Shown: positions 37,290 through 47,265 of the stretch, one piece after another
How the letters are laid out: each line of letters begins with the position of its first letter
Numbering within the stretch: the first letter of the stretch is position 1
Assembly (NCBI GenBank): GCA_011634665.1
Contig: WAEK01000012.1
Span: 186,001-250,000 of the forward strand
Reading direction: 5' to 3'
Source of the DNA: Mortierella sp. BCC40632
Taxonomy: Eukaryota; Mortierellomycota; Mortierellomycetes; Mortierellales; Mortierellaceae
Length of the DNA: 64,000 bases
Position numbers and translations under genes: made by a program
The notes under the pieces: generated by a model
Database searches by the model: none
Told to the model about the DNA's origin: nothing
What the model saw: the letters and a program-made list of their open reading frames with translations, nothing else

Positions 37290-38943
37290 AAAATGTTACT
37301 AGGCACAAGTATTTCCGCTTGATAGTAGGAGAGTGAGAGCGACTACAAGATTCTAATCGCGCCTCACACTCGACAAGTCGGCGAACCATCCCTTTACGAT
37401 CCTTATTTTTCGTTGGCAATTCACTTTGCTCCACTCAAAACTGCATTTAATTCACTTTGCTCCACTCAAAACTGCATTTCCTCTTTCTGAAGCTCTGCTT
37501 CACAAGCCCTGAGATCCCGTGTCAGATGGCTATTCATCGCCTGTTGTAGGTTCAGTGTGCGTTGTTGAATTTCGCGGGATTCCTCTAAACCCTCCTGTTC
37601 TTGCGCTCGCTTCTCCTTCCATTCCTCTTGCTCCTTTCGTAGGTTCTCTTTTTCCCTTTTGTAGGTTCTCTTTCTCCTTTTCCAGAGCTCACCAGTCTCT
37701 TCTAAGGCAAGCCGCTCTTGCCTACCAAAGACGCAAGTGGGATTATTGTAATAGGGCGTAGTTGATCTAATAACATCCGCCAGCCGTGCTCCTGCGTTGC
37801 TATCACTACCTGTCTTCTTTAGTTCTGCTACACATCGCTTGTACTGACACTTGAGATCGCGGTACTTTTTCTAACAGTTGAGTGGGTCCAAGGGGCTGGG
37901 TTTTCCCAAGCTACGTCTGGATATGCTGTCTTTTTTTTCTTGCTCTAGTCCGTCCATGCGACTATTGGTATAAATGGCGACCTCTCTCCTGATATCGACT
38001 GACTTTTTTTCTCTGCGACATGACCTGGATTCTTGTACTTTGCCACGTTCATGGGGGATGAACATCCGCTCTCCGAAATGATTGTTATCTTCTTTTGCCC
38101 ATCAGCTATTGTTGATAATGAATCTTTTTTTTTTGTCGGCCTATTTTACTACATCAAAAATGTCATCGGGATTGGTGAGATCGTCGCCATCATCATTGTC
38201 ATCACCACCATCGTGCTCGCCGTCACCACCATTGCTGTGATTGATACTATTGCTATTGATGTTGATACTGCTGCCACCACTGTCACTTGCACTAGCACTG
38301 CCGCCACAACCCTCGTCGTCGTCGTCGTCTTCGTCAATGACATGGACAAGAGCGTGGTCATAGTGAACTCTCTGCCTCTTGTCTGACATTGGTTGCAGAG
38401 AGGGATACTCAAACTCAAACTGTCGTTTATCGGTCCTTGATGTCACGGGCGAAGGGGAACAGAGTGAAGGGGATGGCGACCGAGAGTCTTGAGGAGGTGG
38501 TCCGAGGTGATAGGAGTCATTCGGGAGGAGGAGAGGGGGAGGTGAGATTCATGACCCTCACAGGGTCATGGAAAAGTTAGTGAGATGGATCAAGCACGGA
38601 TGGGAGAACCATTGTTTGCTGTTGACCTTGTAGTTTTGCGGATTTAAAAATGAGATTTACCTCCGCTCTTGATGGTATCTCCAGAGGATGACTGCTGAGG
38701 TTGGGCGCAGTCATTGTGAGTTGGAGGAAAAGTGGAAGAAACTAATCTGCGAAATGCAGCCGATAATTCTTTTTGCTCTTGTTGCTGAGATTGGACGCGA
38801 CCATTCTGAGAATGAGGAGGAGCAAAAGAAATCAATCGGTCAAATGCAGCTAATAGTTGTTGTTGCTTTGGCGTCGTCTGCTTTTTCCGATGCATCGTCT
38901 CCCCTCGTGGAGCATTAACTTTAGATTTGCGAGGATGGTTCAT
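37290..38943 (-). pseudogene. Decayed Myb/SANT-like (trihelix) DNA-binding protein, probable Harbinger partner
   Basis: Exon 1 (38661-38943) starts MNHPRKSKVNAPRG and ends at a GTAAAT donor. An in-phase acceptor opens exon 2 at 38487. From there one frame runs about 1 kb and encodes an acidic Asp/Asn/Ser segment, a probable trihelix DNA-binding region (DIRREVAIYTNSRMDGLEQE, then KKYRDLKCQYKRCVAELKK), a linker (ARLADVIRSTTPYYNN) and a charged coiled coil (KENLRKEQEEWKEKRAQEQE). The same frame holds stops at 38141-38143 (TAG), 38102-38104 (TGA), 37871-37873 (TAG) and 37466-37468 (TGA). The last two sit where a Trp codon would fit the helix pattern. A perfect 31-bp tandem duplication at 37418-37479 then shifts the frame; coiled-coil-like residues (VEQSELPTKNKDRKGMVRRL) continue beyond it to about 37290. 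Short introns could hide one or two of the stops, but not the duplication. Confidence 0.65.
37418..37479. repeat. Perfect 31-bp direct tandem duplication
   Basis: Positions 37418-37448 and 37449-37479 are identical and adjacent. The unit length is not a multiple of three, so it shifts the frame of the Myb-like remnant it lies in. No mismatch separates the copies, which suggests a recent event. Confidence 0.95.
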
Positions 38944-38979
38944 TGCCTGACTTTTTCTTTTCTTTTCTTTTTTTTTTTA

Positions 38980-39853
38980 GGTTGATCTCATGCGAAATTG
39001 GGAAGTGAAAGTGATTGGTCTACTATCGGACCCAGACTTTTACATTGAAGCCAATCAACCATCGGAATCAGATGCACCGCCACCATGCCCTTTTCTGCCA
39101 CCACCGTTTTCTCCTCCTCCGACTCGTCCCAACACTCATTACCAGTCTACCCTAGTCGTTCTATAAAGCTTTCAGAACGTCTCAAGAAAGTTCGGCAACA
39201 ACACTTCACAGGACATCGACCAGCTTGCGCCATACACTTCCCAGGGACCGATAACCAACGTGGAAGAGGAGCCTTTGAGAATTTATTGGTCGAGCCCTCT
39301 TCTACAACTTTTGCTTTCACCCCTGAGGAAAGATTTAGTGACCCTGAAATGACGCCGTCTCCTTGAACAACAAAAGGAAGCGATAGGAGTGAAGCCTGAC
39401 TTTATGCAACAGGCGCTGAAGATAGCTTCTGAGCGCAAAGTAGCAACACAGAGCCACAAAAATGACTAGATCTAGCCCTGATTCGCGCTGCAGGAGGATC
39501 GATTCTTGTATGCAATCATCTCGAATGGTAGTCTCTTTCGGACTAGAAGCAGGAAATGCTTTAGTAGAAATACGCCTGCTCTTTCTCTCCAATAAACGGC
39601 AGAATCTGTACTCCTGTTGCATATACACTAGTGAGACATGTTTTTGTCAACTGCGATGCCATACCTATACGGCTATCAACAAACGCCGAATAGATTAAGT
39701 AGCCACTGAATTGCACAACGGGCGATATGTCGCGGCCTAGATTCAACACACTTCAACGACGAGCGCGGATGGCGCTCACTCAAGCTGATCTCGGAGACAG
39801 TTGGAGTCGGTTACCAGAACCAGATACAGTCCCCAGTCAATTGCCATTACTGT
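38980..39853 (+). pseudogene. Coding-like remnant of unknown origin
   Basis: A poly-pyrimidine tract and AG at 38979-38980 lead into an open stretch reading VDLMRNWEVKVIGLLSDPDF, then a Pro-rich segment and a stop. Other frames carry further protein-like pieces: LSERLKKVRQQHFTGHR (about 39169), RRLLEQQKEAIGVKPDF (about 39356) and MSRPRFNTLQRRARMALTQA at 39728-39853. These pieces are separated by stops and frame changes. The pattern suggests a broken gene, or a small multi-exon gene whose introns I cannot place. I recognise no family. It borders the decayed transposon and may belong to it or be a separate casualty. Confidence 0.3.
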
Positions 39854-40220
39854 AGCTCGCTTTCTTTTACCCTTCCCTCCTCTTTCTCTCCTGCGTTTAC
39901 TTTTTTTTTTTTCGAACATGTACACACTCCCAATATCTGCTTCCTTTTCTTCTTCTTCTTCTTCTTCTTTTTAATGTCCCCGCAATATTTACCATTGCAG
40001 AATTAAAAAAATAAAATAAAATAATAAAAAAGAGAGCTGTGCATCAAAATAAGAAAGAGCCTCCAATTTGCTCACGCGTTAAAAGTCTGGGGGGGGTTTC
40101 TTCGTTGAGAAAATTTTTTTTTATGTATATATTTATAAAAGGGTAACTCTTTTCCCCCTCTCCTTCGTCTCAAAAAAAAACCAGGTCAGCTTGATCTCGC
40201 TTCCTTGCTTTTATCATTCT

Positions 40221-40256
<36 letters not shown>

Positions 40257-40259
40257 AAG
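39854..40259. other. Intergenic tail region
   Basis: AT-rich, with TTC triplets at 39950-39968, an ATAAA-rich stretch at 40005-40030 and a 30-base A-run at 40223-40252 just beyond the stop of the minus-strand gene. No gene seen. Confidence 0.5.
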
Positions 40260-42053
40260 TCACAGAGGAGAAAAGACTAGAGGGGCACCAGGGGGACTAC
40301 GACGAGATGCCGACACTCTCGGAGGCGTCCAATACTCATTCATGGGACGTTGTCCTGTAGGTGTTAGAGGGATCCTGCCTGGGGCCTGGAGTTCATCCTC
40401 CTCTTCTAACCCTTCCTCTCCTTCATCCAATCCCGATTCTCGAATCAGACCAGAGACTACACCCTCTTCTTCTCCCTCCTCTTCCTCTTCCTCCTCTTCC
40501 TCCTCTTCCTCAACAGCCGCTTCCCGCCTTTCACCTTCTGTCGATCGAAGAAAAGGAGAAAAGTTCTCTATTGTATGGTGAAAATGCCCCGACTTTCTCC
40601 GCTTGGGTGTGAGATATCCATCCATGACCATTACAACGTCGTCGTCGTCGTCCTCCTCATCGTCAGTATCCCCATTATTGCTTTCACCAAAATTTCTCGT
40701 GTCATCCGCATTAGGTGATACTCCAAGATCGGGTCTGTCTTCAAGTGTCGGGAGTTTCATCTTGGGTTGACGAAACATCATGGCAAATTTCCAACGACTA
40801 AGGATAGATCCCGTAGGAGGAGGATTCACCTCTGGACTATCGAGGATCGATACCAGCGATCGCTTCTTGGTCGAGGCTTCTCCTCCTCTTTCTCCTTCAA
40901 GTCTTTGGTTATTGCCAGAAATTTGATCCGCAGCATCATTATCCCCTTGTGCCTCCAGTTCTTTCCTCTCTCGATCTTCATGTAGTCGAAGAAGCTCATT
41001 GAACCGGATGGATGTGGGTCCATTCATGGCTTGTTGCCAATACAAATCATTCAAAGCACCCGTCATCCTCGGTCGACATGGCGTCAACTCATTCAATCCT
41101 GGCTCATTTCGGAGACCGGGCTCAATCTGGTCCAGCAGACTGGGCCTTGGCTCCGGATGACTTGATTCATGGGTCACGGGGTCCTGGTCCTGGTCCTGAT
41201 CTCGATCTGGCTCCGGATCTGGATGGGTTATTTTCCTTTCGCGGCTCAAAAAGGGACTGTCATCGTCAAAGCCGAGGACCCTTTGAGGTGCCCTTGTCGA
41301 ATCCTTGCGTAAATGTGTGTTAGCCCTATCCATGTCTTCCATGGCAGCGATGGTTGCAGTAGCAGTAGCAGTAGCAGCAGCTCTAGCGGCCATAGCCCCG
41401 GCTGCTAATTCTGCTAGCGTTGACGGTGTAGTTACATTAGATGTCTTTGTCTGTGTGATTGCCTGTGCCTGTGGGTAGGAAAGCGGACGAGGACGGGAAT
41501 GTGTCGATGGGCGAGCTAAAGGACGGGTTGAGGGGCGTGCTAAGGGTCGCGTGGATGTCAGATGGGATAGACTCGCCTCAGTCATCACGGGCGGATGATG
41601 TGGATCCTCAATCTCCTCTGTTTCGGTGGCCACGCGTTGTCGCCAAAGAAGGATCTCGTCTACTGTGGGCTTGTGTGTAACTTGTGGTTCGGATTCTGGA
41701 CGAGAAGGTCGAGCCTCTGTTGGTGGTACTTGTGGTGGCGGTAGTTCTTGGCTCTGTGTTGTACCTTGTACGAGCTCTGATCTGGCATGAGGTGCGCTCA
41801 CTCTATGGCTGGATCTTGTCCTGGATGGCTCTCCTCCGATAAGAGGAAGAGGGGAAGGAGCAACGGCAACAACATCGGGCTCCTCTGGCACAACAGTTGT
41901 ATTCGATGTTGAGGCCGTGCGTGTGCGCGGGTGAGCTGGTGAATCCGTGAGGTCCCGCGGGAGCGCAGTGGGGATAGAAGGTCGAGGGAGACGACCTGGT
42001 CTGAGAGATGGAGACCGGAGTAGCTCCTGATCGCTGCTGCTTGTCAATGGCAT
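40260..42053 (-). CDS. Acidic low-complexity protein of unknown function
   Basis: One open frame of 597 codons from the first ATG at 42053; the frame stays open slightly further upstream but without another ATG. The protein is Pro/Ser/Thr/Arg-rich with a tandem RPLARPST repeat, an Ala/Thr run and a QDQDQDQD run. A more structured patch lies near its middle (MTGALNDLYWQQAMNG, SIRFNELLRLHEDRERKELE), then DGYLTPKRRKSGHFHHTIEN, a poly-Glu run and a C-terminal box (IPLTPTGQRPMNEYWTPPRV). The TP-containing basic motifs look like possible CDK phosphorylation sites, suggesting a nuclear protein; that is inference. I recognise no domain. It is divergent from SNU23. Confidence 0.65.
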   Translation of the reverse strand: MPLTSSSDQELLRSPSLRPGRLPRPSIPTALPRDLTDSPAHPRTRTASTSNTTVVPEEPDVVAVAPSPLPLIGGEPSRTRSSHRVSAPHARSELVQGTTQSQELPPPQVPPTEARPSRPESEPQVTHKPTVDEILLWRQRVATETEEIEDPHHPPVMTEASLSHLTSTRPLARPSTRPLARPSTHSRPRPLSYPQAQAITQTKTSNVTTPSTLAELAAGAMAARAAATATATATIAAMEDMDRANTHLRKDSTRAPQRVLGFDDDSPFLSRERKITHPDPEPDRDQDQDQDPVTHESSHPEPRPSLLDQIEPGLRNEPGLNELTPCRPRMTGALNDLYWQQAMNGPTSIRFNELLRLHEDRERKELEAQGDNDAADQISGNNQRLEGERGGEASTKKRSLVSILDSPEVNPPPTGSILSRWKFAMMFRQPKMKLPTLEDRPDLGVSPNADDTRNFGESNNGDTDDEEDDDDDVVMVMDGYLTPKRRKSGHFHHTIENFSPFLRSTEGERREAAVEEEEEEEEEEEEGEEEGVVSGLIRESGLDEGEEGLEEEDELQAPGRIPLTPTGQRPMNEYWTPPRVSASRRSPPGAPLVFSPL

Positions 42054-42123
42054 TGTTGGAGGATGAAGGCAGTTCAGTTTGACGCGGGAATCAATACCCG
42101 ATGGAGGTAGCAATTGAGTTTGG

Positions 42124-42158
<35 letters not shown>

Positions 42159-42449
42159 AAAGAAAAGAGAAGAGAAGGAAGAGGTCCCTTATTCCTTCTC
42201 ACAGGCTGAGCAATGAGAGAAAGAGAAAGAGAATGAGAGAGATGGGCGATTCTCTTCTTCACTGGTCAAAGTGGCTTGATTCAAGTGACTGGCCCCCTCC
42301 TCCCTTGTCGATGCACATGTCTTTTGAGCTTCATTCATTCACTCTGGAGGGCGTAGCTCATTACCAACGTTCTGATCAGCGTTGCCCCTGTCTCCTTTTT
42401 CCTTTTTCACCATCTCCAACGACTTGCTCCTTCTTTCAGCTCCACATCC
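42054..42449. promoter_or_regulatory. Divergent promoter region, acidic orphan / SNU23
   Basis: A 396-bp spacer between oppositely directed start codons. It contains an A-run of about 34 bases at 42123-42156 on the orphan side and purine-rich sequence after it. No defined motif assigned. Confidence 0.4.
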
Positions 42450-43652
42450 ATGTCTTCATCACAAAAGAAGGGTGTCTATGACACAACAGTATGTTTCTTT
42501 TCTCTCCGCCTAAAGAAAATGCTTCATTCTCCCTAAACTGATCACCAATCCCATGCAAAAGGAACACATGCAAGAATGTTCGTTCTAATGACCACTTTTC
42601 TATCTCTATCTCTCACACACTTTATTCTATGCGCCTAGGACTCGAGAAAGTCCGGACGATGGGACATGGAGGAGATGGAAAAGAGAGCCAAGGAGAGGGC
42701 TGCTCGCGAGAGAGAACTCCAGGAGGAGGACGAGCTTCGGGCACTTGGTAAAGAAAGAAAAGACTCGTCTGCTTGCTCTTATTGACACAAAGAGATCAAG
42801 GGACTAACTCATCCAGGATGTTTGCTTCTGTCTATTCTAGGCAAGTCGGTCAAAAAGACAAAGAAGGATGAACCCACTGAAGAAGACATTGCAGCCGAAA
42901 AATCGGAGCGTCTCATTTTTGAATCGGCTGTTGGAAAGACTCAGGTGGTACAGGCAGGACCCAATGCACGCGCCCCGGGATTTTATTGCCGTGTCTGTGA
43001 TTGTGTCCTCAAAGATAGTACCGCCTACATGGACCACAAGAATGGACGAAAGCGTATGTGAATCCTTTTTCTCCGAAGAGGATAAAAAAAAATATCTGCA
43101 AAAAAAAAAAAAAAAAGATTTTGTAGTCGCATAGTGATTAACCAGACCGTGTTCTCGGTTTTTTTTTTTTTTCAATTTTAGATTTGAAGAACATGGGAGT
43201 CTACAAAAAGACATCTACGCGAGAGGATGTATCCGATGTCATTGCAAAGCTCGAGTCCTTGAAACGCAAAGCGGAAGAGCCGAAAAAAGATAAATATGGT
43301 AACGTAAAGAAAAAAAAAAAAAAAGGGAAAGAGGGAGAGGGGAAGGGATTGCTCCGCACATCAAGAAAAATGAGATACCGTTGTCCAGCTTCCCCCCTCC
43401 CCCCTCCCTAGATCTCTATTTACTGACGCCACTACTGTTTATGTTTTCTCCATATGGATTACTCCTTCAAGACCTTGATGCTCGTATCGAAGAAGCCAAG
43501 AGACAAGAAGACCGTGAAAAGGCTGAAAAGAGGGAACGCAAGAAGCAGAAGAAGAATGAGAAAAAGACCGAAGAAGTCGATGACGGAGGAATGGATCCCG
43601 AAATGGCCGCCATGATGGGGTAAGTGCTCCTTCAGCCTTTGTTTTTCAAAGA

Positions 43653-43687
<35 letters not shown>

Positions 43688-43807
43688 AGTACTGATGTTG
43701 TTGCACACGCTGCTTGAATTATTTCTTTCGATTGCATCCTCATCTCTTTTTTTTCTTCTTCTTCTTCTTTTTCTAGCTTCTCTGGTTTTGGATCCTCAAA
43801 ATCATAG
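42450..43807 (+). CDS. SNU23: U4/U6.U5 tri-snRNP zinc-finger protein Snu23 / ZMAT2
   Basis: Component of the spliceosomal tri-snRNP and B complex acting near the 5' splice site. Six exons (42450-42488, 42639-42747, 42841-43053, 43182-43298, 43472-43619, 43777-43807) close in phase to 218 aa. The U1-type C2H2 zinc finger is split by intron 3: YCRVCDCVLKDSTAYMDHKN, then GRK, with the last His formed across the splice (C|AT). The N-terminus has KSGRWDMEEMEKRAKER, the human ZMAT2-like RKWDKDEYEKLAEKR region. The C-terminus has DLDARIEEAKRQ, a Lys/Glu coiled coil and the hallmark ending MAAMMGFSGFGSSKS. The length matches the family. The fifth intron has a T-run of about 28. PRP6, another tri-snRNP protein, lies 12 kb away on the other strand. 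Confidence 0.95.
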
Positions 43808-44355
43808 ACGCCGCGAGTCGTCCTGCAACAACATCAATCATTACACTCATAAAGAAAGAGATCATGAACCCGTCCTGAATAATAGCAATCGTCTTGATTC
43901 TCAGAGCTGATTCCATTGTCACAATTTTTCCTGTACTTTGTTGTTGTTGCTGTTGTTGTTGCTGCTGCAGTTATCGTTAGAACAATGCTTCGTCCAATCC
44001 CGTCTGAAAGAGGAGAGAAGAGGGAAGGCGAACAAGGAGAGCTACGAGGTAGAGAATTCTGCAATACAGAGGCCCCGAGAAAGCAGCCGAGGTAGAGACA
44101 AGGACAAGGCAAAGTGCATGCTTTTATTATACTGTGATGGCGTGGTCCTGGCCTTTTTCTTTCTTTTTTTTCTTTTTTCATTCTTTCGTGTAATATGCAG
44201 ATGGCACACAGAGCCGTTGCTCTCGCCAGAAGGATTCCAAAAGGATCGGTTCCGTTCCGTTGTATACAGGTGGGTCTCTCCTGGTTTCCGAGTTGCCGAT
44301 CTGTTGCCCTTTTTTTTTTTCTTCTTCTTTTATACAGATATAAAAAAAAATCCTT
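43808..44355. other. Intergenic, SNU23 and TOM7 (convergent 3' ends)
   Basis: About 550 bp between two converging genes; contains a TTG/CTG triplet run at 43939-43970. No gene found. Confidence 0.5.
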
Positions 44356-44900
44356 TTAGGCCAAAGGAAGGATGAGTCGGATCAAAGAGGGCTTGGGGTC
44401 GCTTCTATTGTTGGTGGGTTGAAGGAAGAGCGGGGAAGGGTGTGTGTGTGTGTGCATAGCAACAAGGAAGAAAAATGTGGGTCACTCCCAGAGTTAGTGA
44501 CGAGACGAAAGAGAGGTTGCAGGAGAGAGAATATTTCCACGCTCTCCCGCGGGTCGGATTGCTTCGGGAAATGTCGTCCGTGAGGATCTCCCTTTCCTCT
44601 TCTTATTTCTTTTTTTCTTCTAATTGGTTCTGCGCTGCATTCTTTATAATTACCGGGTGAATCCTAAAAGCAGCATGGTAATGCCAAAAGAAAAGAAAAA
44701 AGAGAGAAAGAGAGTCAGACAATGACGGCATGTGCGTAAGGAAAAGTGGGGCAATGCACCCAGCAAAAAAATAAAATAAAATAAAATAAAAGAAGTGGGT
44801 TGTTACCAAGGTAGATCACGAATGGGATAAAACCAAAGTGAACGACGGTCTTGACGACATCGGTGGCCTTGAGGATGATTTCCTTTGTCTCTTCCTTCAT
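44356..44900 (-). CDS. TOM7: Mitochondrial import receptor subunit Tom7
   Basis: Small tail-anchored subunit that modulates stability of the TOM complex in the mitochondrial outer membrane. Three exons: 44807-44900 (94 nt), 44654-44663 (10 nt) and 44356-44404 (49 nt), total 153 nt for a 50-aa protein, the usual size. Exon 1 encodes MKEETKEIILKATDVVKTVV and HFGFIPFVIYL, the single membrane segment with the conserved G-F-I-P-F-V-I-Y-L core. The micro-exon supplies GFTR, and exon 3 supplies SDPKPSLIRLILPLA, the conserved family ending. Donors GTAACA and GTAATT and acceptors TTTTAG and AATAG fit, and all phases agree. Skipping the micro-exon would change the frame (10 nt). The gene is divergent from the EngB-type GTPase gene with 227 bp between starts. 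Confidence 0.92.
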
Positions 44901-45127
44901 GATGGATGTGTGTGGGGCGTTATGATTTCAAAGAGTTGAGAAGGAGCAAAAAAAGAAAAAAAAGGAAAAGCGCTGGACCGGTGCCCCATGTCTACTCTCC
45001 CGGAAACACACAAGCGGAGAGAAGTGGCTTGTTCGACGGGATCAACGTTTTCTCTTTTTTTGGATATGCATTCAGAACCGTCTTACTCTCACATACACTC
45101 TTTTAGCGCACAAGCAAAAGGACGAAC

Positions 45128-46596
45128 ATGATGCCCATGAGAGCTAATGCTTCCAGGATTCTCCATTCCTGGAGTCCCTTTGCCCACACAGCCGCCCAGA
45201 GGCTACCATCCCCAGGACCACACATGCTTCTCCGGGAAGTCAGGACTAGAGCTATTACGCGAAGTAGAACCGTGTCCAGACCAGTCAAAGAAGAGACTGT
45301 CGCGGCACCCTTCCACAGGGAAAAGTCTTTGAGCCAAACCGATATCAAAGAGATTTCCTCTTCACAGATGTTGTCTCCTTCATCCTCTGCACCATCTAAA
45401 CTCCAGGCCGATCGAGACAAAGATGTCAGCAAGCGGATCAAACCATCTTTGACAGGTTCAATGCCACCATCCAAGGTTTCTTCACAACAGCCATCCTTTG
45501 AGAAAAACCAACCTTCAGGATCTGAGAAATTTTCCCGAACACTGGAAGCCTTCCCTTTTGTTCCCGGAGCGACCACAACAGAACTGACCAAAGCATTCAA
45601 GTTTTTTCGTCTACCTGCGACCTTTGTCAAGAGTGCCACTGTGATTCAAAAGATACCCGATAATACAATGATTCCCGAGGTATTTTGTCTGTCTTACTCT
45701 TTGACCCCTGATCTGCGTGTTCATGCAGATATTGCACACACATTCACACACAGAGAGGGAGAGGGAGAGGGAGAGGGAGATCTGATCTTTTTCTTTTTCT
45801 TTTTTTCTTTTTAGGTGGCGTTTATTGGCCGTAGTAACGTTGGCAAGTCGAGTCTGATCAATGGTCTCGTCAATCGAAACAGTCTCGTCAAAACTTCTAG
45901 CAAACCCGTAAAGCCTATTTTTTTTTTGTTCTTTTATTTCTCTGCCTTCGTTGACTCTGCCTCTCCAATGGAATCAACAATGATTAACCTGGGAAAGAGG
46001 GTGTGTATGTGTATGTGTGTGGATCATGGATATATTAGGGACATACGAAGATGATGAACTTTTTCAAGATTGGCGAGAAATTGTCTCTTGTGGATATGCC
46101 AGGATATGGTTGGAAGAGTCGAGATGAATGGGGAAGCATGATCATGGATTATCTCCGGACACGCTCAAAGTAAGATTTTTTAAGAAGAAGAAAAAAACGA
46201 TCGTCCAGAGACTTTTTAACGGGATCGAATGCTCTTGTACTTTCAGCAGAGTCTTTTATTATTTATTTATTTATTTTCTCTTCTTTTCTTTTCTTACAAC
46301 CTTCCAGTCTCCGACGGATATACATTCTAGTAGATCCTTCGCATGGATTGAAAGATAGCGATCTGCAGATCATGAGCATTCTTGATAGTCATGGTCTCTC
46401 TTATCAAGTCATTCTAACCAAGAAGGATCGACTCTCGAAAGCAAAATACCAGGCAGCCAAGGCCTCGATCGAGGCTACTTTGGTCAAGGATGCCATTTGT
46501 TGTTTCCCACTCGTATTAGGCGTTAGTAGCAAGGATAAGGAAGGGATGGACGAATTGCGTGCAGCCATTGTTAAGGCTGGACAACTCTCTCTATAA
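45128..46596 (+). CDS. EngB/YihA-type GTP-binding protein, probably mitochondrial
   Basis: TrmE-Era-EngA-EngB-septin class GTPase; bacterial EngB and its organelle relatives (GTPBP8) act in large-subunit ribosome assembly. Four exons (45128-45679, 45815-45907, 46039-46169, 46308-46596) close in phase to 354 aa. G1 is [12 protein letters not shown], the G2 Thr lies in [12 protein letters not shown]3 is DMPGYG and G4 is TKKD. The first exon encodes a roughly 110-residue Arg/Ser-rich, acid-poor extension ([15 protein letters not shown]), consistent with mitochondrial targeting, then a pre-GTPase segment ([20 protein letters not shown]) that is common in fungal members. Start options are 45128, 45131 and 45137; all share the leader. 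It is convergent with verprolin. Confidence 0.93.
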
Positions 46597-46877
46597 AAGA
46601 CTGGCGCTGGCTCGCCTTCCAACTCGAAAGTGCCCACTTTAGCCAACGGAGTGCAAGAGGGTTCTTTTTTTATTCATTTATTTACTTCTTTATTTGTTAG
46701 CTTGGATATCATGGAGTGTTTAATGCGATCAACCAAAAAGCCTTCTTTGTTGTTGTTGTTGTTGTTGTTGCTGCAATGGATGACCCCATCCAATATCTCT
46801 CCTCATTTCCGCACCACACGCACATGCACTAAAGAAAAAAAGAAAAAAAAGAAAAAAAGAAAAAATAGAGAACGTGG

Positions 46878-47234
46878 CTAATAGTAGCGATTTCCACCAA
46901 TAGGTGGAGGTGCGGGTGCCCTTCCTGCTAGCGACTTGAGATCCAATGGAACAGCTTTGGAAAAAGAAAAGAAAGGGGGGTAAAGTTCATTTTAGTTCCC
47001 ACAAAAAGAGAGAGAGAGAGAGAGAGAAAAGCAAAGATCATGGCTCATGAGACTAAAGGGGTTTCCTCTCCCAGAATCTGATTTGTCTTTCACTCACCTG
47101 TGCCTGTGGCGCTTCCACTGGGGTAAACTCGTGTGCCATGGCTATGGAAAGGTCGTGGTGCTGGGAAATTGGAGGCGGACCTAAAGTTCCACCGGCCTTC
47201 GGATGTTGGAGGTTCTGCTGCAAAAATTTCATCC

Positions 47235-47265
<31 letters not shown>

